Notes under the pieces: generated by a model | Told to the model about the DNA's origin: nothing | Databases searched by the model: none | What the model saw: only the letters and a program-made list of their open reading frames with translations | Shown here: in pieces, positions 17,643 to 25,637 of the stretch | Layout of the letters: each line of letters starts with the position of its first letter | How positions within the stretch are numbered: the stretch's first letter is position 1 | Position numbers and translations under genes: made by a program | DNA from: Streptomyces avidinii | GTDB taxonomy: Bacteria; Actinomycetota; Actinomycetes; Streptomycetales; Streptomycetaceae | DNA length: 64,000 nt | Assembly (NCBI RefSeq): GCF_014650695.1 | Contig: NZ_BMVL01000010.1 | Coordinates: 23,172 to 87,171, forward strand | Direction of reading: 5' to 3'

Positions 17643-19156
17643 CGCTCTCCGCCCAGCCCTTCGCGCAACTCCGTCAGCAACCGGAGGATCTCCTCTTCCG
17701 TCTTCACTAGCTCGTCCACCAGCTCCTCCGGAGTGCGATGAGCCAGCTCATCCCCGATGTGCGGGTTGGAGCGATCGAGGTTGTAGCCGTCCGCGATGAT
17801 CTCCGTGGCCGGGACGGACCACGCGCGCTCCCCCGCTTCGCGGCCTTCGCGCGTCTTGCCGCCCCACCAGGCCACGCAGTCGTCGTACTCCTCCAGCCGC
17901 TGCGGCTTCGTCTTGGTGTAGCCGCGGCGGCCCTCAGGGAGCGGGATCTCGTAGAACCAGACGTCCTGCGTGGGCCCGCTCTTCTCGAAGAAGAGGATGT
18001 TGGACGGGATCTGGGTGTAGGGCGCGAAGACGCCCTGAGGGAGGCGGACGACGGTGTGCAGGTTGCACTCCTTCATCAGCTTCTTCTTGATCTTCGCGCC
18101 GATCGAGTTCTCGCCGGAGGCGAAGAGTGAACCGTTCGGCAGGACGATGGCGCACCGGCCGCCCAGCTTCAGCTGGTCCAGGATCGAGTACAGGAACAGC
18201 CAGGCCGTCTCCTGCGTCTGGAAGGCGGAAGGGAAGGCCGTCACGACCGACGACTCCTCCTCCCCGCCGAACGGCGGGTTGGTGAGGACCACGTCGACCT
18301 TGTCCGCCGCCTGCGAGTTCCGCATGGTGAGCAGTGCGTTCTCCCGGCGGAGCCGGGGGGCGTGCACGCCGTGGAGGAGCAGGTTCATCGAGGCCAGCAG
18401 ATACGGCAGCGGCTTCTTCTCGATGCCCTTGAGGTTTGCGTGGAGCTCGCGTTGCTGCGTCTCGGTCTTCACCCTCCCCTCCAGTTCCTCGTGCGCCTGC
18501 ACCAGGAATCCGCCGGTTCCGCACGCCGGGTCGAGGATCGTCTCGCCGAGTTCGAGGAACGACTGCCGCACCATGAAGCGGTTGACGGGACGCGGGGTGT
18601 AGAACTCGCCGGAGTCGCCGGCCGCGTCGCGCATCTCTCGGAGGATCGACTCGTAGACGAACGCCATGGTGTGGATGTCGTCGTGCGAGATGAAGTGAAT
18701 CTTGTTGACGATGTTCACGAGGTCACGCAGCAGTGTTCCCGACTGCATGCGGTTGACGACGTCCTTGAAGATCAGCGAGATGACGTTGCGTGGGTCCTCC
18801 GCCCCCCTGTCGGCCTCCCTGTCCAGGCCTGCCAGGTAGGGGATGAGCTCGTCGTTGACGAAAGTCTTCAGCTCGTTGCCGCTGAGGTCCTCGTCCGTCG
18901 CCCAGTCCGTCCAGCGGTAGGGCTTCTCGATCGCCCGGCGGTATCCGCCCGGGTCCAGCGCCTCGCCCTCCTCCTCGACGCGCTCCTGGAACGCCTTAAG
19001 GAACAGGAGCCAGGACAGCTGCGGCAACCGGTCCAGGTCGCCGTTCATGCCGGCGTCCTTGCGCATGGTGTCGCGCGCGGACTTGATCAGGGACGCGAGG
19101 CGGGCCTGAGTGGTGACGGGTGCCTTCTCCGCCGCTTTCCTTCTGGTCGCTGCCAT
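17639..19156 (-). CDS. hsdM: type I restriction-modification DNA adenine methyltransferase subunit
   Basis: This 505-aa N6-adenine methyltransferase has the HsdM N-terminal helical domain (LPQLSWLLFLKAFQERVEEE). The SAM-binding motif I DPACGTGGFL is at 209-218, and the catalytic motif IV NPPFGG at 293-298. Together with HsdS it methylates the host recognition sequence, and with HsdR it forms the restriction complex. It starts one base after the abiEii stop, and hsdS overlaps its own end, so abiEi-abiEii-hsdM-hsdS reads as one operon. Confidence 0.96.
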   Translation of the reverse strand: MAATRRKAAEKAPVTTQARLASLIKSARDTMRKDAGMNGDLDRLPQLSWLLFLKAFQERVEEEGEALDPGGYRRAIEKPYRWTDWATDEDLSGNELKTFVNDELIPYLAGLDREADRGAEDPRNVISLIFKDVVNRMQSGTLLRDLVNIVNKIHFISHDDIHTMAFVYESILREMRDAAGDSGEFYTPRPVNRFMVRQSFLELGETILDPACGTGGFLVQAHEELEGRVKTETQQRELHANLKGIEKKPLPYLLASMNLLLHGVHAPRLRRENALLTMRNSQAADKVDVVLTNPPFGGEEESSVVTAFPSAFQTQETAWLFLYSILDQLKLGGRCAIVLPNGSLFASGENSIGAKIKKKLMKECNLHTVVRLPQGVFAPYTQIPSNILFFEKSGPTQDVWFYEIPLPEGRRGYTKTKPQRLEEYDDCVAWWGGKTREGREAGERAWSVPATEIIADGYNLDRSNPHIGDELAHRTPEELVDELVKTEEEILRLLTELREGLGGER

Positions 19157-19157
19157 G

Positions 19158-20099
19158 TCAGTTCAGTCGGTCTTTCTGCTCGTTCCGTCCCGGAAATGCG
19201 GTGTCTCCGTCGCCCTTCCCCGCGTCCTCGGTGAGCGTCCGGGCCCACAGCTCGCGGACCAAGGCCATCGCGGCGGGGAGAGTCGGTGGAATGCCGGTTG
19301 CCAACTCCCCGGCGATCTCCGGATAGTCGTCCTGCCACCGCGGCGGCGGGTCAGGAAGGATGAGGGGAACCTCGTGCGTGGCCCGTACCGCGAACACGTG
19401 TCGCACGGCCTTCAAGAGGTCCATGTCTCCGGAGAGCCCGCTCTCGATCAGGAGCACGAGGTCCACCAGGTCCTTGACCCGGGTGTTGGGCCGATCGCCG
19501 TAGTCGCGGGTGAGCGCGTGGAGTTTCTCCGCGAAGTGCTGACGCCGGTCGACTGCCTCGATCGTACGCGCCGGCGCTCCGGCGAATTCCAGTGTGTTGG
19601 GGAGAGGCAGGCGCTCGGTCAGTGTGATCTCCTCGCCACGGTCGACCGCGTCCACCCTGACACCGGCGAAGATCTTCCCCGCTAGGTGCGCCTCGACGGA
19701 GAAGCGCCACCCACCCCGCCCGGCGACGTCCGCCTTCAGGGTCACCGGCGCGGCGACACGGAACCGGAATCCGTCGGCGTCGAGGTCGCGGTCCAGAGCC
19801 TCGATGAGCAGGTCGCGGACCGCATCCCCGTCAGGACCTCCGCCGGCCGGTGCAGGCCGTACGGCCAGGTCGAGGTCCTTGGTGGTGCGCGCGCGCCCGG
19901 TGAAGCGGAACTCCATGACGGCACCGCCTTTCAGTACCCAGCCGCCGGCGCGGTCCTCGGCCAGCCGCGCCGCGAGGCGGTCGAAGACGACCAGCCGCCG
20001 ACGTCGAGCCAGGTCCGCACCGGTCTCGGCGGCCTCCTGCTTGAGTCGCGCCTCCAGCGCCCTCCTCAGATCCGCCGCATCCCGGTACCGCCCGGTCAC
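19158..20099 (-). CDS. abiEii: AbiEii-type nucleotidyltransferase toxin
   Basis: This 313-aa protein of the AbiEii/AbiGii family carries the nucleotidyltransferase signature WVLKGGAVMEFRF (54-66) followed by RTTKDLDLAV (71-80), whose Asp residues would bind metal and nucleotide. A later helical region (RQHFAEKLHALTRDYGDRPN, then RVKDLVDLVLLIE) is also typical. AbiEii toxins nucleotidylate RNA targets such as tRNA acceptor ends, causing reversible growth arrest that limits phage spread. Its start overlaps the abiEi stop by 4 bp. Its stop is one base from the hsdM start, an unusual intimate link to a methyltransferase. Confidence 0.92.
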   Translation of the reverse strand: MTGRYRDAADLRRALEARLKQEAAETGADLARRRRLVVFDRLAARLAEDRAGGWVLKGGAVMEFRFTGRARTTKDLDLAVRPAPAGGGPDGDAVRDLLIEALDRDLDADGFRFRVAAPVTLKADVAGRGGWRFSVEAHLAGKIFAGVRVDAVDRGEEITLTERLPLPNTLEFAGAPARTIEAVDRRQHFAEKLHALTRDYGDRPNTRVKDLVDLVLLIESGLSGDMDLLKAVRHVFAVRATHEVPLILPDPPPRWQDDYPEIAGELATGIPPTLPAAMALVRELWARTLTEDAGKGDGDTAFPGRNEQKDRLN

Positions 20100-20695
20100 G
20101 ACAGAGCTCCAAGCGCACGCTCGATTCCCAGCTCGGACCGTGGTCCGCAGAGCTGGGCTGCGTGCAGCAGCTTCCGACGGGTGATCATTCCGCGCTCAAG
20201 GGCCTCGGACACCGCGGATTCGAGCACGTCCTGGTCCTCCCCGTTGGCGGCACTCTCCGCCAGCGCCCTCAGCGGCGTCGTTACCTGGTATCCGTTACGC
20301 CCCTCACTGTCTCCGTCGGCGAGATCGGCATGGTGCAGGATCACCGCGTCCGTGGTCTGTCGGAAGGTGCGCGGCACGGTGAGATGGATGCGGGAGGGGT
20401 TGGCCACCCCCAGATCATGGGCCGCCAGTGCGCTGGCGTGGGAGATCACCGCGCGGCCCCTGCTCCAGAGCGACCAGCGAACGAACTGCTCGTCGCCTTC
20501 GCTTGGAAGGTCAGCGAACTCGCGGAAGCGGTAGATGGCCCGATCGACCGCGAGCCAGTTGCCGTGCTGCGCGTGATAGCGCTGGGCCTGGTACGAGTAC
20601 CCCGCCTCCCGGGCTTGAGCGGCGGTGAAGTACCCCCGCTGTCCGGCGGCGATCCGCCAGAGTGTAGCCCGGGTGTCCGTACGATCTCTGAGCAC
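20096..20695 (-). CDS. abiEi: AbiEi-type antitoxin / transcriptional repressor
   Basis: This 199-aa protein begins at GTG 20695. The winged-helix N-terminus (AAGQRGYFTAAQAREAGYSY) and the basic RYHAQHGNWLAVDRAIYRF are typical of type IV antitoxins of the AbiEi family. The C-terminal domain is required for neutralising the toxin. AbiEi proteins also repress their own operon by binding inverted repeats upstream. The near-perfect repeat at 20725-20775 is in the right place for this. GGGGAG directly abuts the GTG, so the start is uncertain or the message is leaderless. TAG lies in frame 21 bp upstream. Confidence 0.88.
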   Translation of the reverse strand: MLRDRTDTRATLWRIAAGQRGYFTAAQAREAGYSYQAQRYHAQHGNWLAVDRAIYRFREFADLPSEGDEQFVRWSLWSRGRAVISHASALAAHDLGVANPSRIHLTVPRTFRQTTDAVILHHADLADGDSEGRNGYQVTTPLRALAESAANGEDQDVLESAVSEALERGMITRRKLLHAAQLCGPRSELGIERALGALS

Positions 20696-20724
20696 CTCCC
20701 CAGCGTAGCAGCACTAAAAACACA

Positions 20725-20775
20725 AAGCTGGCTTTACTTCGATGTGCAATATCAACATCAAAGTAAAGCCAGCTT
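20725..20775 (-). promoter_or_regulatory. 21-bp inverted repeat: hsdR terminator and/or AbiEi operator
   Basis: The left arm 20725-20745 and right arm 20755-20775 match at 20 of 21 positions around a 9-nt loop. The sequence is AT-rich compared with its surroundings. On the minus strand the hairpin follows the hsdR stop by 23 bp and is followed by TTTGTGTTTTT, the form of an intrinsic terminator. It also lies 30 bp upstream of the abiEi start, where AbiEi-type repressors bind inverted repeats. Both roles are possible at once. Confidence 0.7.
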
Positions 20776-20798
20776 ATACTCCTACGCCTCGCTGCACG

Positions 20799-23339
20799 TC
20801 AGACCGCAGTGAGTAGCCGGGCCGCCAGATCGTCGATGGCCTGATGTGCCTTACCCGGCTCTCCGAACCGGCTGGTCAGCTCCGCCACCCGTCCCATCTC
20901 GGTGAACGGCGGCACCCTGAGCGTCTCCACCTTCAGCTGCGGCGACCCCGACTCCTCGAACTTGAGGAGCATCGCTTCGAGCACCTCCTTGGCTCGAGGC
21001 CCGAAGGATTCCAGGAACTCCGCGTGCTCCCGGCGGAACCACGTCAGCCGTTCGTCCCGGCTCACCACGGCAAGCCCTTCCCAGGCTACGGACACCAGCA
21101 GGTCCACGGGGTCCACCTCGCGCATGCCCAACTCCTCGGGCAGACGCTCGACGTCGATCTGTGCCGACTTCAGCGCTGCCATGAGAACGGCACGGCTCTT
21201 CGCCTGCGCCCACTGAGTGCGCAACTGGGCGGGATCGAGATCGAGTTCCAGAACCCGGTCGTGCACCCACTGCTGCACGGTCACCAGTTGGAGTCGTTTT
21301 CCGTCGTCCTTGAGGATGTACCGCAGCTCACCCACCTTGTAGACGTCGACACCCTTGACCGTGAACCGGTTCCTGGAGCGGGAAAGAATCCTGTCGATCT
21401 CCTCGTCGTCGGTGATGTCGCCGTCCTGCGCTCCGGCCACGGAGTCTCCGTCAGCGTCGAAGACTCCGCCGTCCTGCTGGGTGTAGTCCGCCTGAGGCTC
21501 GGCGGCGGACTCGACGTCCGCGTCCGGCCCGGACTCAGGTGCAGGGGTCAGATCCTCCGAGTCCACCACCTCACCCTGATCATCGGTCCAGTCCCGGACC
21601 ACCTTGAGCGGCGGTCCATCGAAGGCCGGATCGTCGAAGAGCCGCGACGCCTCGACGAAGTCGATGATGTCGAATGACTCCTTGCCGATCTCCGGGCAGA
21701 GTCGAGTGCCCCTGCCGATGACCTGCTTGAACTCCGGCATGGAGGCCATGCGCCGGAACAGCACCACGTTCCGCACGGGTGGCATGTCCACTCCCGTCGA
21801 CAGCAGCTTCGACGTCACCGCGATGACCGGCTCGTTGCTGTCCGCCTTGCGGAACTCCTCCAGCGCCTCGCCGCCGTGCGAACCGTCGTCTCCGACGATG
21901 CGCCGCACGAAGTCCGGGAGCGCGGCGACCTCCTCGGGGGCGGAGTTGAACAACGCGGTCCGCATACGGGCCGCGTGGTCGTTGTTCTCGCAGAAGACGA
22001 GGGTCTTGCCGAGCCGCCCCTCCTCGGCCGTGGCGCGCAGATGGTCGAGGAGGTACCGCGCCGCCAACTCGGTCCGCTCGAGGATTACCATGACCCGTTC
22101 GTAGTCCTTGGGGCCGTAGAGATCCTCAGGGATCTCCCGGCCGTAGATGTCCTTCTCACCCGGCTGAGGCCGGTAGCCCTCCACGTCCACGTTCAGCCGG
22201 ACCCTGCGCAGTCGGTACGGCGAGAGGAATCCGTCCTCGATACCGTCCTTGAGCGAGTACGTGAAGACGGGGTTGCCGAAGTACTCGTACGTGTCGGTCT
22301 TCCGCCTGTCATCGGCGACCGGCGTGGCTGTGAGGCCGATCTGCACAGCCGGCGAGAAGTGCTGGAGGATCCTCCGCCAGCGGCCGTCACTGGCGGCGCT
22401 CCCCCGGTGGCACTCGTCCACGATGACGATGTCGAAGTAGTCCTCCGGGTACTGCCGGTACAGCTCCTCTCCCGGTGCGCCCTGCTCCAGGGTCTGGTAG
22501 AGGGCGAAGTAGACCTTCCGACCGCGCTTGGCCTCGCCTCCCGTGATCTTGTGGACGTCGTCTTTCCCGAACACCTCTTGGAAGTAGCGGTCTTTGGGAT
22601 CGTCAACGAGCATGTTGCGGTCCGCGAGGTACAGCACGCGTGGCTTCCGGCCGCCGAAGGCCTCGGGCGCGTTCATCAGCCGCGCCACCAGCTGGAGCGC
22701 GAGCATGGTCTTGCCTGTGCCCGTCGCCAGAACTAGCAGGATGCGCCGCTCGTCGCGGGCCAAAGCGGCCAAGGCCCTTGTTACGGCAACCCGCTGGTAG
22801 TAGCGCGGTCGCTGGGATGTGCTGTCGGAGTTGCGCAGCGTGTAGTCGTACGGGGTCGAGAGAAGTTGCTCGCCGAGCGGTGTGTCACTCACACCCTGTT
22901 CCTGAAGGAACCGCCCCCAGAGCTCCTGCGGGGAGGGGAAGTCCTGGATGTCCCGGATCACCGGCCGCTTCAGGTCGCTGAAGTCGATCTCCACGATCTC
23001 ACGGCCGTTGGTGGCGTAGGCGAATCTCAGCCCCAACTTGCGCGCGTACCGTCGCGCCTGCTCGACCCCGTTCTCCACGCTGAGCCGGTATCGCTTGGCC
23101 TCCACCACGGCGATCGGAACGTCCGCGACGTACTCCAGGACGTAGTCGGCTACCAGTGGCCTTCCCTTGCGGTGACGCCTCTTGGTCGGCACGAGTTGCC
23201 CGTTGTTGATCCCGTACTGAGATCTGATCTGCCGGGCGGCCCACCCGGAGGCGGCGAGCGCCGGAAGGACGAAGCGCTTGCACGTCTCGTCCTCGCTCAT
23301 CTGATACGAACCGAAGGTCATGGACCAGATGTACTGCAT
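20799..23339 (-). CDS. hsdR: type I restriction endonuclease motor/nuclease subunit
   Basis: The protein has 846 aa from ATG 23339 (MQYIWSMTFGSYQMSEDETC). ATGs at 23321 and 23300 are alternatives, and longer upstream frames look non-coding. The N-terminal nuclease domain has Asp-65 (LVADYVLEY) and VVEAK (78-82), a PD-(D/E)xK site. The SF2 translocase follows with LATGTGKT (204-211), VIVDECHRG (306-314), the helicase motif GLTATP and QVIGRGTRLCPE in the second RecA domain. A Gln/Asp-rich linker and a helical C-terminal domain close the protein. It cleaves unmethylated DNA after ATP-driven translocation. It is separated from hsdM/hsdS by the AbiE pair, which is unusual. The length is shorter than the classical 1000-residue HsdR. 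Confidence 0.93.
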   Translation of the reverse strand: MQYIWSMTFGSYQMSEDETCKRFVLPALAASGWAARQIRSQYGINNGQLVPTKRRHRKGRPLVADYVLEYVADVPIAVVEAKRYRLSVENGVEQARRYARKLGLRFAYATNGREIVEIDFSDLKRPVIRDIQDFPSPQELWGRFLQEQGVSDTPLGEQLLSTPYDYTLRNSDSTSQRPRYYQRVAVTRALAALARDERRILLVLATGTGKTMLALQLVARLMNAPEAFGGRKPRVLYLADRNMLVDDPKDRYFQEVFGKDDVHKITGGEAKRGRKVYFALYQTLEQGAPGEELYRQYPEDYFDIVIVDECHRGSAASDGRWRRILQHFSPAVQIGLTATPVADDRRKTDTYEYFGNPVFTYSLKDGIEDGFLSPYRLRRVRLNVDVEGYRPQPGEKDIYGREIPEDLYGPKDYERVMVILERTELAARYLLDHLRATAEEGRLGKTLVFCENNDHAARMRTALFNSAPEEVAALPDFVRRIVGDDGSHGGEALEEFRKADSNEPVIAVTSKLLSTGVDMPPVRNVVLFRRMASMPEFKQVIGRGTRLCPEIGKESFDIIDFVEASRLFDDPAFDGPPLKVVRDWTDDQGEVVDSEDLTPAPESGPDADVESAAEPQADYTQQDGGVFDADGDSVAGAQDGDITDDEEIDRILSRSRNRFTVKGVDVYKVGELRYILKDDGKRLQLVTVQQWVHDRVLELDLDPAQLRTQWAQAKSRAVLMAALKSAQIDVERLPEELGMREVDPVDLLVSVAWEGLAVVSRDERLTWFRREHAEFLESFGPRAKEVLEAMLLKFEESGSPQLKVETLRVPPFTEMGRVAELTSRFGEPGKAHQAIDDLAARLLTAV

Positions 23340-23539
23340 GTCTCTGACAATTGGGCCCGGGAGAGTGGAATCAGTCACCACTCCGGCCGGTTCGTCCCTT
23401 GAAAATGCCAGTTCAGTTGCATCGCAGGGGCCTGTCCGGGCTGACCGGCGGTGGTCATCCGCGCTTGTAGTTTGCATCGCGGACCGCCTCGAGGTCAGTC
23501 TGGGGCACCTTCTCTGCCCCGGGTCAGCCTGGCGCCGAG

Positions 23540-23878
23540 GTGATACCGTCCATCGCGTCCTACGGCTACCAGTTCGAGGAAGCACGCATCCTGGCCAGCC
23601 TGGTCGAGCTGGATGGCAAGGCCAAATACACGCCTCGTAGCCTGCAGCTCTTCTTCGCCTCCACCGCTCTGGCAAACGGTGTGCCGATCCACGAGGTGTC
23701 GCGCTGGCTGGGGCACTGTTCGGTCAAGACGGCGGCCGATATCCACGGGCATCTGCTGCCCGGCGCGTGCGAGCGCTGCCTGGAAGTCTTACAGCGCTCC
23801 ATTCGGCCCGCGCCCCCGGACGTGATGTCCCTGCCGTCAGAGGAGGCGAGCTCGAGCGCCGGCAACCGAGCTGTGTAG
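23540..23878 (+). pseudogene. C-terminal remnant of a tyrosine recombinase (integrase) with lost catalytic residues
   Basis: About 112 residues remain, matching the C-terminal catalytic domain of phage-type integrases. The segment YTPRSLQLFFASTALANG, followed by VPIHEVSRWLGHCSVKTAAD and IHGHLLPGACERCLEVLQ, aligns by eye with the usual form PHSLRHFFAST...LGHxSIKTTxDIYGHL. The catalytic HxLR is here RSLQ, and the nucleophile Tyr of DIYGHL is His, so the key His, Arg and Tyr are all gone. The N-terminal two thirds are absent. It ends 116 bp before the 23994 att core, where an integrase gene is expected. Confidence 0.85.
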
Positions 23879-23902
23879 GCGTACAAGGGCTGGCTGGCCT
23901 GC

Positions 23903-23948
23903 GTGGTGCTGGGATAGAACGCCCGTGCTGGGATGGCGCTGGGATGCC
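23903..23948 (+). repeat. paired arm-like motif, copy 2
   Basis: Three GTGCTGGGAT-like units (23905, 23924 and the GCGCTGGGAT at 23937) lie 45-90 bp left of the 23994 core. They sit between the integrase remnant and the att core and mirror copy 1 at the other end of the element. Confidence 0.6.
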
Positions 23949-23993
23949 AACTGTAGAACCCACGTTTCCCCAGGTAGGAGCCCTGCACTACAG

Positions 23994-24012
23994 GTTCCGC
24001 TTCAACGTCTGA
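23994..24012 (+). other. attR core of the first element (copy of the ychF 3' end)
   Basis: GTTCCGCTTCAACGTCTGA repeats the FRFNV-stop end of ychF. It is preceded by AGCCCTGCACT, as is the copy at 26842. Arm-like motifs and the integrase remnant lie on its left only, so it reads as the right boundary of the element that begins at 11071. Confidence 0.75.
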
Positions 24013-24026
24013 TCCCGCGCCCAGAG

Positions 24027-24060
24027 GCGGCCTGACCTGCGAGGACGCGGGTCAGGCCGC
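24027..24060 (+). terminator. hairpin right of the att core, probable displaced ychF terminator
   Basis: A perfect 11-bp stem (GCGGCCTGACC, 24027-24037, and 24050-24060) with a 12-nt loop begins 15 bp after the second ychF-end copy. Its position relative to that copy is what would be expected of the original ychF terminator, now 13 kb from the gene. It can also terminate the toxin gene at 24097, which reads toward it. Confidence 0.6.
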
Positions 24061-24096
24061 TCTGCTGTCCGCAACAGTCCGCAGAACCGGGAGCAG

Positions 24097-24360
24097 CTAC
24101 GTGTCGTAGACCGTGGAGCGGTGTCCGACGTGTACGACCCACACCACCAGCTCCCCGTTGTCGATCGTGTAGACGACACGGTAGTCGCCGACCCGTAGGC
24201 GGCGGCGCTCAGGCTGGGATACGAGTGCCGTGGTGTTGAAGCCGAAGGGGTCGCTCTCCAGCTCTGTCAGTTTGACCAGGATGCGAAGCGCCATGTCACG
24301 CGGGATCTTGCCCAGCTCGGCCTGGGCCTCGGGCCGGAACACCGTGCGATAGTCACTCAC
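24097..24360 (-). CDS. RelE/ParE-family toxin
   Basis: This 87-aa toxin starts at GTG 24360. It begins SDYRTVFRPEAQAELGKIP and has the C-terminal RelE pattern RRRLRVGDYRVVYTIDNGEL then VVWVVHVGHRSTVY, with the basic residues used for ribosome-dependent mRNA cleavage. Its start overlaps the stop of the antitoxin gene by 8 bp, a normal toxin-antitoxin arrangement. It lies just outside the second att core, in the stretch between two cores, and probably stabilises the accessory region. Confidence 0.9.
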   Translation of the reverse strand: MSDYRTVFRPEAQAELGKIPRDMALRILVKLTELESDPFGFNTTALVSQPERRRLRVGDYRVVYTIDNGELVVWVVHVGHRSTVYDT

Positions 24361-24622
24361 TGCGTGCCAGCGTCTCCCTCATCACGTCCTCGATCGGGAC
24401 GCCGACGGCCGGGCTCGCCATGCGCTCGTCGATGATGCGGTTGATCTCGCGCTCTTCCCACTCCTGGTATTTGCGCAGCACCTCGATCGAGACCACGGCG
24501 GCGACCTGCTTTCCGCGACGGGTGATGACAGTGGGCACGTCGTCGCGGTCGGCCCGTTCGACGACTTCGGCCAAGTGAGCGCGTACGTCGCGGATGGACT
24601 CTATGGGCAGCGGCTGGGTCAT
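24353..24622 (-). CDS. Phd/YefM-family antitoxin
   Basis: This 89-aa protein starts at ATG 24622 (MTQPLPIESIRDVRAHLAEV), with TTGAGGG upstream. The N-terminal Phd/YefM DNA-binding fold (VPTVITRRGKQVAAVVSIE) is followed by a helical toxin-binding tail. It precedes and overlaps the RelE-like toxin gene. A 10-bp palindrome, TGTGTACACA, lies 26 bp upstream and is a likely autorepression site. Confidence 0.9.
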   Translation of the reverse strand: MTQPLPIESIRDVRAHLAEVVERADRDDVPTVITRRGKQVAAVVSIEVLRKYQEWEEREINRIIDERMASPAVGVPIEDVMRETLARSE

Positions 24623-24647
24623 GCCCTCAAGGGTACCGAGTGTGCCA

Positions 24648-24657
24648 TGTGTACACA
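24648..24657. promoter_or_regulatory. candidate Phd/YefM operator
   Basis: TGTGTACACA is a perfect palindrome 26-35 bp upstream of the antitoxin start. Its centre, TGTACA, matches the known YefM-type operator core, so autoregulation by the antitoxin-toxin complex is likely. Confidence 0.5.
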
Positions 24658-24845
24658 ATCGGGGTTGCATGCACTCGTTGGGATGAGCCGCCGATTGGGA
24701 GGCTGATTCCGGGGACAGAGATCCCGCGGCTCTGCGGCGTGCAGGGCCCCCGCGTGCGAGCCACTCCCCCGGCCGATGGACTAATTTCGCAAGCATGCAG
24801 GTCGGAAGGGGTCGGACTCGTTGAGTTCGACCCATTCTGACATGC

Positions 24846-24866
24846 TCATGCTGACTTGTGCTGACT
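24846..24866 (+). repeat. paired arm-like motif, copy 3
   Basis: CATGCTGACTTGTGCTGACT is a GTGCTGACT-type pair like those at 26018, 26771 and 27604. No att core is visible beside it, so it appears to be an orphan from a rearranged insertion. Confidence 0.45.
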
Positions 24867-24891
24867 CGCGATCGCGGAAGCGGAGACAGGG

Positions 24892-25506
24892 TCAGGCGTG
24901 GGGTACCGCCGTGGCGAGGACCACCTCGAATTCCTCGAGGCTGCGGGTGGTTGCGCGAGCCTTCGCCGCGGCCTCTCCGCGGACCGCCGCGACGGCGCCA
25001 CGGGATGCCACGAGTGCGTCGCGGTCGGCGTAGAGCGCGCCGGCAGCGGCTCTGCCCCCGTCGCGATCGATGAGCAGGGAGATGCCGGCCAGTCCGGGGA
25101 CCTTCTGGACCTTGGGCAGTGAGGTGTCGCGGAACGTGTCCACCAGCAGGTCGATGTCGGCCGGCTCGACGTCCATGTGGACCAGCCGGAACCCCGCGTC
25201 CGGCCCGAGTTCCTCTGCGCGCCGGGCGACCGCCGCTTCCCAGTTGTCGACCGTCACGGTCTGCGCGAACGGCGCCATCATCTCGGCCCGCCGCTTGCTC
25301 AGGTTCTCGTAGCTGGCCTGCCGGGAGGCCTCGTCCTCCCACCACGATCCCACCAGGAGCTTGCCGAGCTCGCGGTCGGCGAACAGCCCCATCCCGCGAA
25401 AGCCCCGTTGCGCCGACAGCAGCGCCCGCCCGTCGGTCCGTAGCGCCTCGGCGACCCCGTCGAGCTCGGCCGGATCACCCGTTGCATAGATGCTGCGAAC
25501 GTACAT
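24892..25506 (-). CDS. antibiotic-biosynthesis-monooxygenase-like (ABM) domain protein
   Basis: This 204-aa protein starts at ATG 25506 (MYVRSIYATGDPAELDGVAE), where AGGAAAGG lies well placed upstream. It appears to be two related dimeric alpha-beta barrel halves. The first half contains AQRGFRGMGLFADRELGKLL then VGSWWEDEASRQASYE. The second contains VPGLAGISLLIDRDGGRAAAG. This layout suits ABM or stress-response-barrel proteins of unknown substrate. It lies in the accessory region between toxin-antitoxin and Uma2 genes without a partner. The function is unassigned. Confidence 0.6.
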   Translation of the reverse strand: MYVRSIYATGDPAELDGVAEALRTDGRALLSAQRGFRGMGLFADRELGKLLVGSWWEDEASRQASYENLSKRRAEMMAPFAQTVTVDNWEAAVARRAEELGPDAGFRLVHMDVEPADIDLLVDTFRDTSLPKVQKVPGLAGISLLIDRDGGRAAAGALYADRDALVASRGAVAAVRGEAAAKARATTRSLEEFEVVLATAVPHA

Positions 25507-25637
25507 AGCGCCCTTTCCTGCCTTCCGGTGACCCCGCGCGGGCTCGTTTTCCCACTCCATGCGATGACCGGGGCGGATGGGGGGCAACGCGGCAGGGGCA
25601 TTCAGGTGAAGAGGTGAGCCGTTGGCCCCTGCTGTTT

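Noticed and set aside
11749..23339. BREX or DISARM type system in the island
   Set aside because: No PglZ, BrxC-like ATPase, PLD or DUF1998 gene is visible; the methyltransferase, specificity and motor subunits fit type I restriction-modification.
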